From assembly GCA_018350325.1 (NCBI GenBank), contig JAEVLN010000044.1, positions 88,668 to 152,667 of the forward strand: a DNA stretch of 64,000 nucleotides, given 5' to 3'. The position numbers and the translations under genes are program-made. The notes beneath the pieces are model-generated. The model saw only the letters and a program-made list of their open reading frames with translations. It was not told where the DNA came from and ran no database searches. Origin of the DNA: Globodera rostochiensis. Taxonomy: Eukaryota; Nematoda; Chromadorea; Rhabditida; Heteroderidae. Each line of letters begins with the position of its first letter. Position 1 is the stretch's first letter. Below are positions 50,844 through 64,000 of this stretch, in pieces.

Positions 50844-51173
50844 ATGGGGAACGAATCGTAGGTGAACGAATCGGTGGGGAACGAATCGATATTTTACCGT
50901 TTCGGGGCCGGGACGTTTCGGCCCCACCCTGCAATTTCTTTTTGTTTCCTTGGGGCCGAAACTCCTTTGGGCCGAAACATCCGAAACGGGCCGAATCGGC
51001 GGGGCCAAAACGTCCTGTTCCGCCCACAAGAACCTTGTTTTTGTTGTAAATAAATAGGATGGGCGATTTGAAGGGGAAAGGACTTTTGGGGGGCGGTGAG
51101 TCCGACCGACCCATTTAAGGCTTATCAGTTAAAGAAGAACACGCTTTAAATCTAATATTCGTAGTCTTTAGGC

Positions 51174-54100
51174 ATGTCTTCGAGACGGCCTTTGAGGGTG
51201 TCGGGGAAAGAGACGGCCGGCGGGGCTCAGCCTGCAGACGAAGGCGAGTTCAAAAAGGTAGAGAGTTTGTTCGTCCATGTGATTTGGCGCGTTATTTCTG
51301 ATTTTCGATTGTGATCGGAGTTTGCGCAATGCAGCGGAAGGCAAACAGCAAACCGATGAGCTCGATTATGGCCAAAATGGGCGAGTTCTACAAGGTATGG
51401 GTCCAATTTTGTCGGTTCTCTAATTTTAAACGCGTCGGTAATATTACTTATTTTAAATGTTATCGACATCGAAAAACTCATTTTTGATTTCAAAAAAAAT
51501 TCTTTATCAAAATCTTTTTGTTATTCTGTCAGGACTACCTCGACTTCATTATTTTCCCGGAGGAAACCATCCTCAGTGAGGCGGTGGAGAATTGGCCTCT
51601 CTGTGATTGCCTCATCTCTTTCCATTCCACCGATTTTCCGCTAAAAAAGGCAATTGAATATGAAAAACTGAGAAGACCTTATGTTCTGAATGATCTTCAT
51701 CGACAATTCGACTTGGTTTGACAAATTTTGGCTTACAAAGAGAGGGGCCTCGGATGTTTTGCAATTTTTTGGAGATTTTATCTTAATTTCAGAAAAAAAT
51801 GTAAGTTTTTGTCTGGATGAAATTATCTAAATCTTTTAAAAAGTAGACACGCTTAAGCATTTTTACAGAAATGCGAAGGCTCCCCTCCCCCGTTATTAGG
51901 GAATAACATTTTTTCTTCCCTAAATTTCAGTTGGACCGCAGAAAAGTGTTCCGGACATTGGCCCGTGCGGGCATTGACCACCCGCGACACTGTGTCTTGA
52001 TCCGGAATGAGAAGGGCGAATGTCTGTGCCGAACTTCTTGAAATTGCCGAAACTCATCTTTAAGTGGTCGGAGATGAATTGCGAGAGTTTGCCGACCACA
52101 TTGAAGTCAATGGGATGACCTTCAACAAGCCGTTTGTGGAAAAGCCCGTTAATGCGGAGGACCACAACATTTACATTTACTATCCGAGTTCGGTTGGGGG
52201 CGGCTCCCAGCGGCTGTTCAGGAAGGTTTTCGTCGGGCATTTGGTTTAGTCGGTATTGTTTTGTTTGAGGTTAATGATAGGAGCAGTTGGTACTCCCCGG
52301 TGAGCACTGTTCGCAAGGAGGGCTCCTACCTTTACGAGGAGTTCATTCCGGCTGATGGAACTGATGTCAAAGTATATGCAGTGGGCCCGTACTATGCCCA
52401 TGCCGAGGCGCGGAAGGCGCCTGGGTTGGACGGTTGGACACAATTAGTGATTAATTAAAAATAATTTGGGCTTAGCAGGAAAAATTGAACGAAAATACTC
52501 GATTTCCGACTTTTTTTTAGGGGACTTATTAAGCACTTATTTATATTAAAATTCACTTTTATATTAAAATTATTGTATTTGATATCATTGAAGGCAAAGT
52601 CGAGAGGGACGCGGATGGAAAGGTGGGCGGGCGACGGTTGATGGGTTAAAATGGTGTTCTTTTTTGAGGAAGTTCGGTATCCCGTCATATTAAGTGCCAA
52701 GGAGAAGACAATTGCCCGAAGGGTTGTGCTCGCATTTGGGGTAAGGGCGGGGACTGTCAACCGATGGACGCAATTTCCCGCATTTCATTCAGCAGAGCGT
52801 TTGTGGTTTTGACCTCCTCAGGGCCAACGGCTGTTCGTATGTGTGCGACGTCAACGGCTTTTCGTTTGTCAAAACTTCGACCAAATATTACGAAGACACA
52901 GCAAAAATACTCGGCAATACAATTCTGAGACGTTTGGCTTCGTCGCTGAGCATTCCCTGGCACATTCCGTTCCAGGATGGTCGTTCTGTTGTTATTTATT
53001 GTAGTTCTGTGTTGGGTCTAAACTTTTAAAACCCTTCATTTATCAGTTTTTAATGACCTTTTTTTTGTCCCCCCCCCCCAAATTATTTTATCGGAATTTT
53101 TTTCAACAGATGACCCGCCATTGGTATCGACACCGAGCGGTAAAATCATGGAATTGCGCTGTGTGTTGGCGGTAATTCGGCACGGCGACAGAACCCCAAA
53201 ACAAAAGATGAAAGTCGCAGTGAAAGACGAAAGATTTTGGAAGATGTTCCAGAAATACGACGGACTACGAAAGCGTGAACTGAAACTGAAAAAACCAACT
53301 CAACTGATGGAAATACTCGAAATAGTAAGCGCTTTTGCCTGAAAACAAATCTTTTGGCTCTTTCAAGGTAAGACAATTGCTCCAAGAAAGTTTGGAACAA
53401 CGTCGCTCATTGCTGGGTAAAAATACGCATTTTCTGTGGGAGAAAAGAGACGGTTCGGCATCGGTGGGGGCGGAGCATTCGCTGACGAACGAATTGGAAA
53501 AGTGCGAAGAGGCCATCAAAACGTGGGAGCAAATGCGCGCTGTGTTGGAAATGTTCGTAAATTTTGCATAAAACCCTTTTTTTGTTCATTTGCTTTTTCT
53601 GCTGCTGACACGACTTTGAATTTGAACACGGCTAACCGATTATTCTGCTATTACCTATTTGTATTTATTCCTCGTAATTTTGTATTCATTATTATCAAGC
53701 TTTTCGTCTTGCCACGGTCAACCTTTTTTAGTTGTTTTTTGTTGTTATTTTATTTTGCTTTTGTTAATATTCACAAAATAACTTAAATTAAGAGATGCAA
53801 TAAAAAGAATATTACATTGGCACTATAACCCAAAAAGCTGCTAAACTTCTCTATAGGCGGTGGTGGTGGTCTAATTTTGTTTGTTGGTTATCGGAATCTG
53901 TGCGCGTTGTGTGTGTCATCAACTGAACTGGTCGAAATTCGCTGCTCAATTTTAAAATTAACCATTCTTTTTATGTTTACTAATGGATGTCTTTTGTTAT
54001 GTTGTGGAAATGTTTTAGTGATATTATTACACGAATTTGTTATTATTAAGGTACGGTCATTTTTCTGGGATCAATCGGAAAGTCCAGCTGAAGTATCTGA

Positions 54101-57100
54101 AAACGAGGACAGAAAAGGGGACCGCGGGCAGCAAAGGGTCGTTTGTGCTTGAAGCCGGCAAGTCCGTGCTGCAAAATCCGAGTGGAGCATTGGGGGACGA
54201 CGATTCCCAATTTGCCTCAGTGCCCACTTTGTTTCTTATCCTCAAATGGGGGGGAGAGGTATTTTCAGATTAGGAAACACATCGGATCATTCAATTTCAG
54301 CTTACGACAGCCGGCGTTCTTCAAGCGGAAGCGTTGGGCCGTCTTTTTCGAACGCTTTACCCGGGAATTCGCAGAACGGACGGCAAAGAATCTCCGGAGG
54401 ACACGCAGGGCCTCGGCTTTCTGCGGTTGCACAGCACGTACCGGCACGACCTGAAGATTTACTCATCGGACGAAGGGCGCGTTCAAATGACAGCCGCTGC
54501 CTTTGCGAGGGTTGGTCAGCCAATGCAACCCAAATGGCTGTCTAATTTAGGGACTGTTGGCCTTGGAGGGCGAGTTGACGCCCATTTTGATGCAAATGGT
54601 GAAGTCGGCAAACACTGACGGGCTTCTGAACGACGATTACAACGCACGTCAGTTCCAGAACGACATAAAGTCTTTCCTTCACTCGGCATTACAAGTCCTA
54701 TCTTTGATTTGTAGTTTTCTGTCTTTTGAAGTTATGTCCCTTTTGAGGAGGACCGCGACTTCACCCCGTCCGACTATCAGTCGCTGAATCCGTCCGGGTT
54801 GCGTTCCATCAACAACGCGTTGGAGTTTATAAAAAACGCAAGGAAAATGTGTCATGAAATTGCCGGATATGTGCAAAGAATGTGTGAAATCATCCGTTGG
54901 CACAAATTGAACTTGAACAATACCGGTTGGTTAGTGGTTAGCTGGCCTCCTTAGGGGGTGGGGGGCACTCCGGTTGTAGGCGCCCCCAAGGATTTGGAGG
55001 GGGAGGAGGGCTACAAACAAAAGCTGACGAAAAGTAAACTATAAACGATGCCGAAATAAGGTTTTGTTAATAATATTGTCCTTTTTTTGCTAAGGAAATT
55101 AGACCAATATTCAAATTTCCGTTTTGCTGGGCTAAGGAAAACACCCCTCCCCCCACTCTAAAAGAATCAAATAAATAATTCAGAACGTACTTTGTATTTG
55201 AATGAAACGTGGGATTTGGCTGAGAGGAGATGGACAAAAGAGCTCCGCGAGTTTAGAAAACCTTCGAAAAATGGGGCCGGCGACGGATTTGACTTTGACA
55301 TTTCAAAAATACCAGACATTTACGACAACATCAAATATGACATGGAGGTCAGTGGATGCAATTGGGGCTTTTTACTTTTGAGAAACTCTTTCAGCACAAC
55401 CCGGACTTGTGCATTAACAATGAGGGGGAGTTCGAGCGGTTTTACCTTTGTGTGAAAAACATGGCGGACATCGTCGTCCCCCAGGTTGCATTTGCACAAA
55501 AGTTTTTTTATTTATTAATTTTTATTGTTTAGGAATATGGCATAAACGAAGAGAGCAAAATTTGCATAGCACAGCGTGTCTGTACTCCTTTGCTGGCAAA
55601 AATACGCAATGATTTGCACCGGTGTGTTCAGAGTACGTCTAACGAAGCGGGCGACGAAAGTCTGACGCGACTCGACCCGAGGTGGACGAACGGGCGTCCT
55701 AATTTGAACAAAATTAGCAAATTTCCTTCAGAGCGTCCGAAGGAATTGCAACTCCGATGCGTCATGTGCGAACTCGACTTTATTTTACGAGCGGTAAGTT
55801 TAGGAAGAATGAATTGTCGTCCAAAAAACTATCAATTTTCAGAGTCGCATATTCACACCCTCATGAATTTGATTCGCTACGGCGGACTCTGTTCCCCCGA
55901 CGACAAAAAGTGGCAGCGCGCAATGAATTTCCTTTCGGGAGTGACCGAATTCAATTAGTGAGTTTGGGGAACATATTTAATTCGTTTTCCATGCAAACTT
56001 CAGATTTGGGTAAATAAAATGCGCTCTTTTCTTTTTATTCTCTGGGTTGACGGTCTGTTTCAGTATGACTCAACTTGTGCTGATGGTCTACGAGGACAGC
56101 CGAACGGAGGAAGAAAAGAGTGAGGGCGGGAGGCAACAGGGCACGGACATCAAAGATCGCTTTCACATCGAATTGCTTTTTTCCCCTGGCCTCTATCCCT
56201 GTTTTCAGGTGGGGAACAAATTGCCCGTAAGTGATTGATTGGTTTCAGACTGAAAAGGAACGAATTTACGAGTCTCGCTACAGCAATCGGCACAAAACGA
56301 GCACTTCTGATGGCAACAAATGCACCAAGGGCAACCGACATAACAATTCAACCGCAGCCGGCGGTGGGAATGAGAACACTTTGAGCGGTTGTGGGGAAGA
56401 CAAAGTGATCAGAGCAATCGATAAGGAAGTGAACGTCCCCTTATAAACCCTTTCTTTTTAGGTTTATTCTTCCGCTTCTTTGGCTACCAAACTGACCGAA
56501 GTGTTGGACATTGGAAAATTTAGTGAAAACTCCCAGATCGATGATTGCCCCACGCGAGAGTCCGCGTCAACGCAGCCAAAGTGTTCAAATCGTGCAGGGA
56601 ATGAGTCGACTTCTGAAGAAAGTTATACGAAAGAGGTTTTTGCTGGTGTTTGGTTTAAACTTTGAAACGCAATTCAAAAAAGGAAGGCAATGGCGGAACG
56701 TATCGTCAAAATAGCAGAAAGTCGGCGGACGACGACGACGACCTTCCGGAGGAAAATGCCGTGAATTTGGTCGTTTTGGATGAAGTGTCGGCGGCAAGCG
56801 GAGCAAAAACTTTTTGTACCATCCGAAATGGATGAATTGTCTCAGTTTTTTCGCACAGGCAAAGGCGATTTGGCCAGGCACAGTCCCACTTCAATGGAAC
56901 ATCCAATGCGAAAGCGTCATGCGACCTTTGAGAGGGATTCGCTGAAAACGCTGAGCAAAAGCCGCGAGGAAGGGACGAAAGTGAAAGAAAAGACGATGAG
57001 CGAATTTGAGAAGAAATGTGAGGACGGCAACGGAGTCGGGGAACGACTGATCACTTTCGAAAGACGGGAAAGCGATGGACGTGAAAGACAAGGTGGGCGG

Positions 57101-59947
57101 GGCGGGGGCAGGGACGTATTTAGGATTTTGCTTTGGGGGGGGGGGTACCGAAAAAAGTCGGTTTTTAGGGGTGCATTTTTCTTAAGCAATCCGAAAATTT
57201 TTGCTTTTAGGAGTTGTATTATTCCGCTTTTATCGCATTTAAGCAATTTCCAAAAATGCATTTTTTGAGAATTCTGCAGGCGCCGTCGGGAAAAATTTTC
57301 ATTGGTTTTAACGAATTTGTGAAGAAATTTTTCAGAATTTTTGGGTTTTGGGAAAGGGTCGGCGGTGCCGACAGGCGCCGCCGAGAAAAATTTTGGGATT
57401 TTTGACTCATTTGTTAAGGAAATTGGTCAAAGAATTACGAATTTTGTAAATCAAAAGGGTACCCCCTATGGTTACCCCCCGTACCCCTCCCCCCCCCCCC
57501 CCTAAATTAGAGACCGGAAAACGAGACCAAACAAATATTTGGTCCAAATATTTGGCCATTATTTGGTATTTGGTAATATTTGGTTTTCCGAAAATTTGAC
57601 CCAAACAAATATTTGGTCATTATTTGTATTTGGTACTATTTGGTCAACTCCAACCCAAATATTTGTACAAATACCAAATAATGCTGATTTTTCCTAGCAA
57701 CTACAGAATGGCTAAAAAGTTCCCGGAATTTTTTCAATTGAATTTTGGGATCTAAACATCGCCTATTTCATCAGCAAACTGATTTTAGAATCGCATTATT
57801 CAGACTTTTTTAGTCATAAAACAAATAGAAAAACTTATCACTTCCCAGAAAATCAGCCATTAACAAAAATACAAGCTGGTTGGAATTCCGATTTCGGACA
57901 TTTTTGGGCGGAATTCCGGTTTCCGAAACTTGAGAAAAAAGTTAAAAATTTTGGACTAATTTTCTTCAATATGTTCTTCAAAAGTATCAAATGTAAAATA
58001 CGCACTTTTTGAGAAAAATAGTATCCGATTTTCGTTTTTTTTTCGCGCACTTTTTTCAACTACTTGCTTAGGCTTGGAGGTGGGGCGTCGGCGGTGCCGA
58101 TAGGCGCCGCCGAAAAAATTTTGAAATTTTTGACTCAATTTGTCGAGAGATTTGTGACCAAAATTTAAAAAATATCGTAATTTTTTGATGCTTTTTAAAA
58201 ATTTTCAATGACTATTTGGTATTTGGTATTTGGGTACTATTTGGGTTTTCAAAAATTTGACCAAACAAATATTTGTCCAAATATTTGGTCCATTATTTGG
58301 TATTTGGTAATATTTGGTTTTTCGAAAATTTGACCAAACAAATATTTGGACCAAATATTTGGTTTACTATTTGTACAAATATTCCAAATATTTTTCCAAA
58401 TATTTGTATTTGGTCCGGTCTCTACCCTAAATACGTCCCTGGGCGTGGGTTCCATTTTCGGCACCTGAAGGGACTTTTTTGTTTCCTAGAAGACCGAGTT
58501 GGGTGGTGTCATAAATGGGTTTCTTGCAAATTCAATTTTTAATAGAACGTCCGCACGGCCACCAGCATTACCAAAAGTCAATTGTGAAGTCGATGAGTGA
58601 TTTGTTTGCAAATCGTCAAAAATTGGAGGAAATTGCCAATGATGATGAAGACGACTTCAAAAGTGATGTCAATGATGGCGGTTGTGCTCCCTCCGGTGTA
58701 ATTGCACAAAGTGCAAACGAATTGAAGTTGGACGAAGGGCAGGCAACGGTTGGGCACGGGAGAGGCGAATGGGCGAAGCAATTGCTCGAGGGGACGAAGG
58801 TCAAAGAGGGACAATCGCCAACAAAACAACAAAATGGTGGGAATGAATAAAAATGGGAATGATTGTAAACAAACAGTGTCTGGTGACATCGGCATTGGCG
58901 AAGATGTGCGACCAAATTGTTCATCAACGAACATCGCTCGCATTCCTCTCTCATCGGTTTTCGAAGGGATTTCAACGGACGGGCAAAAAGAGGGCGCCGA
59001 CGGAAGCGATCGATCGACCGAAGAAGAAACGAACCGACGAAAGAAAGAACAACAGAAAGATACGAACAGTAAAGAACAAACGATTGGCACCCGAAACTCT
59101 CCCGACACGACGGAAAGCACTGAAAGTACAATCCACACGCAACAATCATCGGCTACCATTAAAGACGAGGACACCGAAGAACACAACCGGTTATCATGTG
59201 CGCAATCTCTTGCTAACAAACTGAACTCTATTCGCACCATTTGGATTACCTTTTGCAGTTCGCCGAACTCGTTTCCCTTATCGTTTTAAACATCACACCG
59301 TGAATCTGCTGACCGGAGGTTTACAGCATTCATAAACGACACAATTCGTTTCAACAGAAAAAAAATTCAGCTGCTACGGAGAATAGGTTGATCAGCACGG
59401 ACGTTCTGATGGGGAAATTTAGTGACAAAACAAAGAGAAAGGCGAGCAGCAGTGAGTGGACGAGGAGGGATGGGGAAAATACGTTTTGCGTATTCTCTTT
59501 AGATTCGGTCGTCCTTTCAACCGCAGTGATCGGAGTTCGGTCGTCGTCGGCGCCGCGACTTCAGACGTACAATGCCGGGGACGAGCTCAGTGTTAATGGT
59601 CAGTCCGACAATGACTTTGTTGTTATACCCTTCTTTTGGATGGTGCAATTTGTCTTGTTTCTATACTTACAGAAATTCGTCGTTTTTGGCCTCCGCTTCG
59701 TTCGTTGGAGACAATGCACGATAATTTGAGTTGGAAGGAGGTGGACGAGTTTTTAAAGCGAATGATGAAAAACTGCACGCCCCTCCCTTCGCCCCCGAAA
59801 ACGCCCGCAACGCATTTTGACGAGTCGGTCCCAATGTTATGTGAGCGGAAAGTTTTTTTTAAAGTTCAATTTATAACCGAATCTTTAGTTGCAGACAAAA
59901 GAAAATCCGACAGCACAATTTGCAGACTTCCACCTTTGGAACATTAG
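51174..59947 (+). CDS. PPIP5K / Vip1 bifunctional inositol pyrophosphate kinase-phosphatase
   Basis: Makes and removes the 1-position diphosphate of inositol pyrophosphates. The ATP-grasp kinase domain begins [20 protein letters not shown] (51318), then [101 protein letters not shown] and [10 protein letters not shown]. The histidine-acid-phosphatase domain has [12 protein letters not shown] (53175), [85 protein letters not shown] and [12 protein letters not shown] low-complexity tail (56460-59800) ends with [20 protein letters not shown] and a stop at 59945-59947. The first exon starts MSSRRPLRV at 51174. The acceptor before IVIGVCAM lacks AG in this sequence. An intron at about 57095-58487 holds nested mobile elements. 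Confidence 0.92.
57359..57420 (+). repeat. Hairpin module, copy 2
   Basis: Arms TCGGCGGTGCC and GGCGCCGCCGA around loop GACA (57359-57384), followed by the tail GAAAAATTTTGGGATTTTTG and ACTCATTTGTTAAG. It lies in a PPIP5K intron in the sense orientation. Confidence 0.8.
57508..58424. mobile_element. Inner hAT-like element nested in the outer one
   Basis: Perfect 10-bp termini TAGAGACCGG and CCGGTCTCTA, flanked by an exact 8-bp duplication CCCTAAAT (57500-57507 and 58425-58432). The target is the right terminus of the outer element. Both ends of the interior are dense in ACAAATATTTGG/CCAAATATTTG palindromic motifs. The middle holds a copy of the hairpin module (58088-58113). No transposase frame. 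Confidence 0.9.
58088..58150 (+). repeat. Hairpin module, copy 3
   Basis: Arms TCGGCGGTGCC and GGCGCCGCCGA around GATA (58088-58113), with tail AAAAAATTTTGAAATTTTTG and ACTCAATTTGT. It is inside the inner hAT-like element. Confidence 0.8.
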
Positions 59948-60194
59948 AAAAATGAATCAATTCTTCGACAAAGAAAGCGAAACTCAGTCCCATTCTTCAT
60001 CTGAAAAGCATAATATTTTTGACGTTCACATTGCCCAAACTCCACATTATTTGTGCATAATACAGTGAACACTCTTCACTTTTTGTCAATTTATGTCACG
60101 CCAAAGCATAATAAAGAAAAGCATCGGAATTCCAATGATCGTATTGACGTGTCCGTTTGTCGTTAACATTGCCTTCTTCCTTCCATCCATTCAC

Positions 60195-62558
<2,364 letters not shown>

Positions 62559-62808
62559 AATGAGTATATATCTGTTAATTAAAATTAATTCTCAGTACCA
62601 CACAATGAGTAAAACGACATTGAATAACCATAAATGTAATATAACTAATCAATAATCCGCGATTTCGTTACAATAAATATTAAACTCAAATAACCAATGG
62701 ATATGGGACTTCAAAAACAAAATACAAGTAAAAAATATAAATAGATTATTACTAAAAACGTCATTATTTGGTCAACATAAATAAGGAGGAAATATAGAAA
62801 TTGGTAAG
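62559..62808. other. Gap between the acetyltransferase stop and the U2AF65 start
   Basis: 250 bp of AT-rich DNA between two genes transcribed in the same direction. It should contain the U2AF65 promoter, or a trans-splice acceptor if the pair is a nematode operon. Nothing in the sequence settles which. Confidence 0.4.
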
Positions 62809-63356
<548 letters not shown>

Positions 63357-63407
63357 CTGAAAATGTCATTTTTAGGGGTGTCAAGTTTTTATTAGGAATG
63401 GGAGGGG

Positions 63408-63470
63408 TCGGCGGTGCCGATAGGTGCCGCCGGAGAAAAATTTTGAATTTTTGATTTGAATTTGTTTAAA
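63408..63470 (+). repeat. Hairpin module, copy 4
   Basis: Arms TCGGCGGTGCC and GGTGCCGCCGG around GATA (63408-63433), with tail AGAAAAATTTTGAATTTTTG. It is not inside an identified element; it lies just upstream of the acetyltransferase exon. Confidence 0.8.
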
Positions 63471-63578
63471 AAATTGTAAAAGTGCAAAAAAATAGGGGTA
63501 AAATAGGCTAAAGTTAGTTATCCAGGGACGTAACCAGAAAATTTTTGGGGGGGGGGGGGGGAAGTCGATTCTTAGGGG

Positions 63579-63948
63579 CAGGCCCGTAACTAGGGGGGGG
63601 GCAAGGGGGGCAGCTGTCCCCCCCCCAAAAATATTTTTTGACAAAAAAAAAACAAAAGGGGGGACCCTATTGTTTTGCACGTTTCATTTTTTTGACCTAA
63701 AACAAATTGCCATCAAAAATTCAAAATTTTCTCGGCGGCGCCTATCGGCACCGCCGACCCACCCGCGCCCCTAAAAGAAATAGAATTTGCAAAAAAAATT
63801 TGAAAATTGACAAAATTTTAGAAATTTCAACAAAAATGTTAAAATTCTAAAAAATTTACTGAAAATCCAACTTTTTTTTTAGCAAAAAATTCTTTAAGAA
63901 AAATGCAATAAAACTCAAAATCCACCATTTTTTCTAGTTACGGCCCTG
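63579..63948. mobile_element. hAT-like MITE carrying an inverted hairpin module
   Basis: Inverted termini CAGGCCCGTAACTAG and CTAGTTACGGCCCTG (14 of 15 match), flanked by the exact 8-bp duplication CTTAGGGG (63571-63578 and 63949-63956). It lies inside another element whose left end CAGGGACGTAACCAG starts at 63523 and whose right end is beyond the window. The interior has G- and C-runs and the hairpin module on the minus strand (63732-63757). Confidence 0.85.
63700..63757 (-). repeat. Hairpin module, copy 5 (reverse)
   Basis: On the minus strand the arms are TCGGCGGTGCC and GGCGCCGCCGA around GATA (63757-63732), followed by GAAAATTTTGAATTTTTGAT. It is inside the MITE at 63579-63948. Confidence 0.8.
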
Positions 63949-64000
63949 CTTAGGGGTGTATTTTTCCCTTTTATTGCATTTTTGTTAAGCAATTTTTCTC

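Larger units (their letters stand above)
49768..51020. mobile_element. Large palindromic repeat element
   Basis: The left flank (about 49830-49880) and the right flank (about 50843-50893) contain long inverted copies of a segment that includes GATTCGTTCCCC, CACCGATTCG and TTCACCTACGATTCG. Outside these, both sides have CGTTTCGGCCCC motifs. Toward the middle lie five direct copies of GGGAACGAATCGTTACAAA (50280-50390). The exact outer termini and a target duplication were not identified. An independent element is inserted at 50399-50843. Confidence 0.65.
57109..58441. mobile_element. Outer hAT-like element inside a PPIP5K intron
   Basis: Perfect 16-bp inverted termini CAGGGACGTATTTAGG and CCTAAATACGTCCCTG. 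The flanking 8-bp repeat is nearly exact: GGCGGGGG on the left (57101-57108) and GGCGTGGG on the right (58442-58449). Its interior has a G-run (57136), a half copy (57278-57300) and a full copy (57359-57384) of the hairpin module. A second element was later inserted into its right end. Confidence 0.85.

Noticed and set aside
58515..59289. Separate genes from overlapping forward and reverse frames near 58.5-59.3 kb
   Set aside because: The region lies between PPIP5K phosphatase exons and its C-terminal [13 protein letters not shown] exon, so it is better explained as the low-complexity tail of that gene.

Overview
The window is nuclear DNA of a multicellular animal, and the gene content points to a nematode. 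It carries an astacin metalloprotease ending in ShK domains, a multi-thrombospondin-repeat ADAMTS protease, an RB-like pocket protein, and many very short introns (several of 43-48 nt). All genes are split by introns; there are no operons of bacterial type, rRNA or tRNA genes that I could see. The species is not determined. GC-rich minisatellites and homopolymer G/C runs are so dense that a small-genome parasitic nematode such as a tylenchid is a guess, not a finding.

Layout, left to right. 1-5671 (-): IFT74, whose first/second exon junction has been amplified into a 3.5 kb tandem array. 7131-8475: nested hAT-like non-autonomous elements. 8547-14615 (-): ABL tyrosine kinase (SH3, SH2, kinase, F-actin binding) with an intronic array. 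15450-18605: a 17-bp satellite of about 3.15 kb. 20630-21955 (-): an uncertain gene with a possible CFAP97-like motif. 23268-28673 (+): astacin protease with two ShK domains and a 1.8 kb intronic array. 28766-32487 (-): RB/p107-like pocket protein (lin-35-like), convergent with the astacin gene and divergent from the next one. 32826-35309 (+): RtcB tRNA ligase. 36845-37425: a 43-bp array. About 37836-48162 (+): ADAMTS protease with many TSP1 repeats and two intronic arrays. 49768-51020: palindromic repeats with a nested hAT-like element. 51174-59947 (+): PPIP5K/Vip1 inositol pyrophosphate kinase-phosphatase, one intron of which holds two nested hAT-like elements. 60195-62558 (-): U2AF65. 62809-63356 (-): glucosamine-6-phosphate N-acetyltransferase, 5' end not found. 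The right edge is more mobile-element sequence.

The genes are unrelated housekeeping and developmental functions: ciliary transport, kinase signalling, cell-cycle repression, tRNA splicing, 3' splice-site recognition, inositol pyrophosphates, hexosamine synthesis and matrix proteolysis. They do not form one pathway. The shared and most unusual theme is what happens inside the introns. Minisatellite arrays make up roughly a fifth of the window, and those I could place by exon phase lie inside introns. In IFT74 the repeat unit contains a complete copy of an intron with both splice sites plus the edges of both flanking exons. The second theme is a set of nested hAT-like elements with exact 8-bp target duplications, several of which contain the same GC-rich hairpin module.

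Exon joins below were worked out by hand from reading frame, phase and remembered family alignments. No alignment or search was run.
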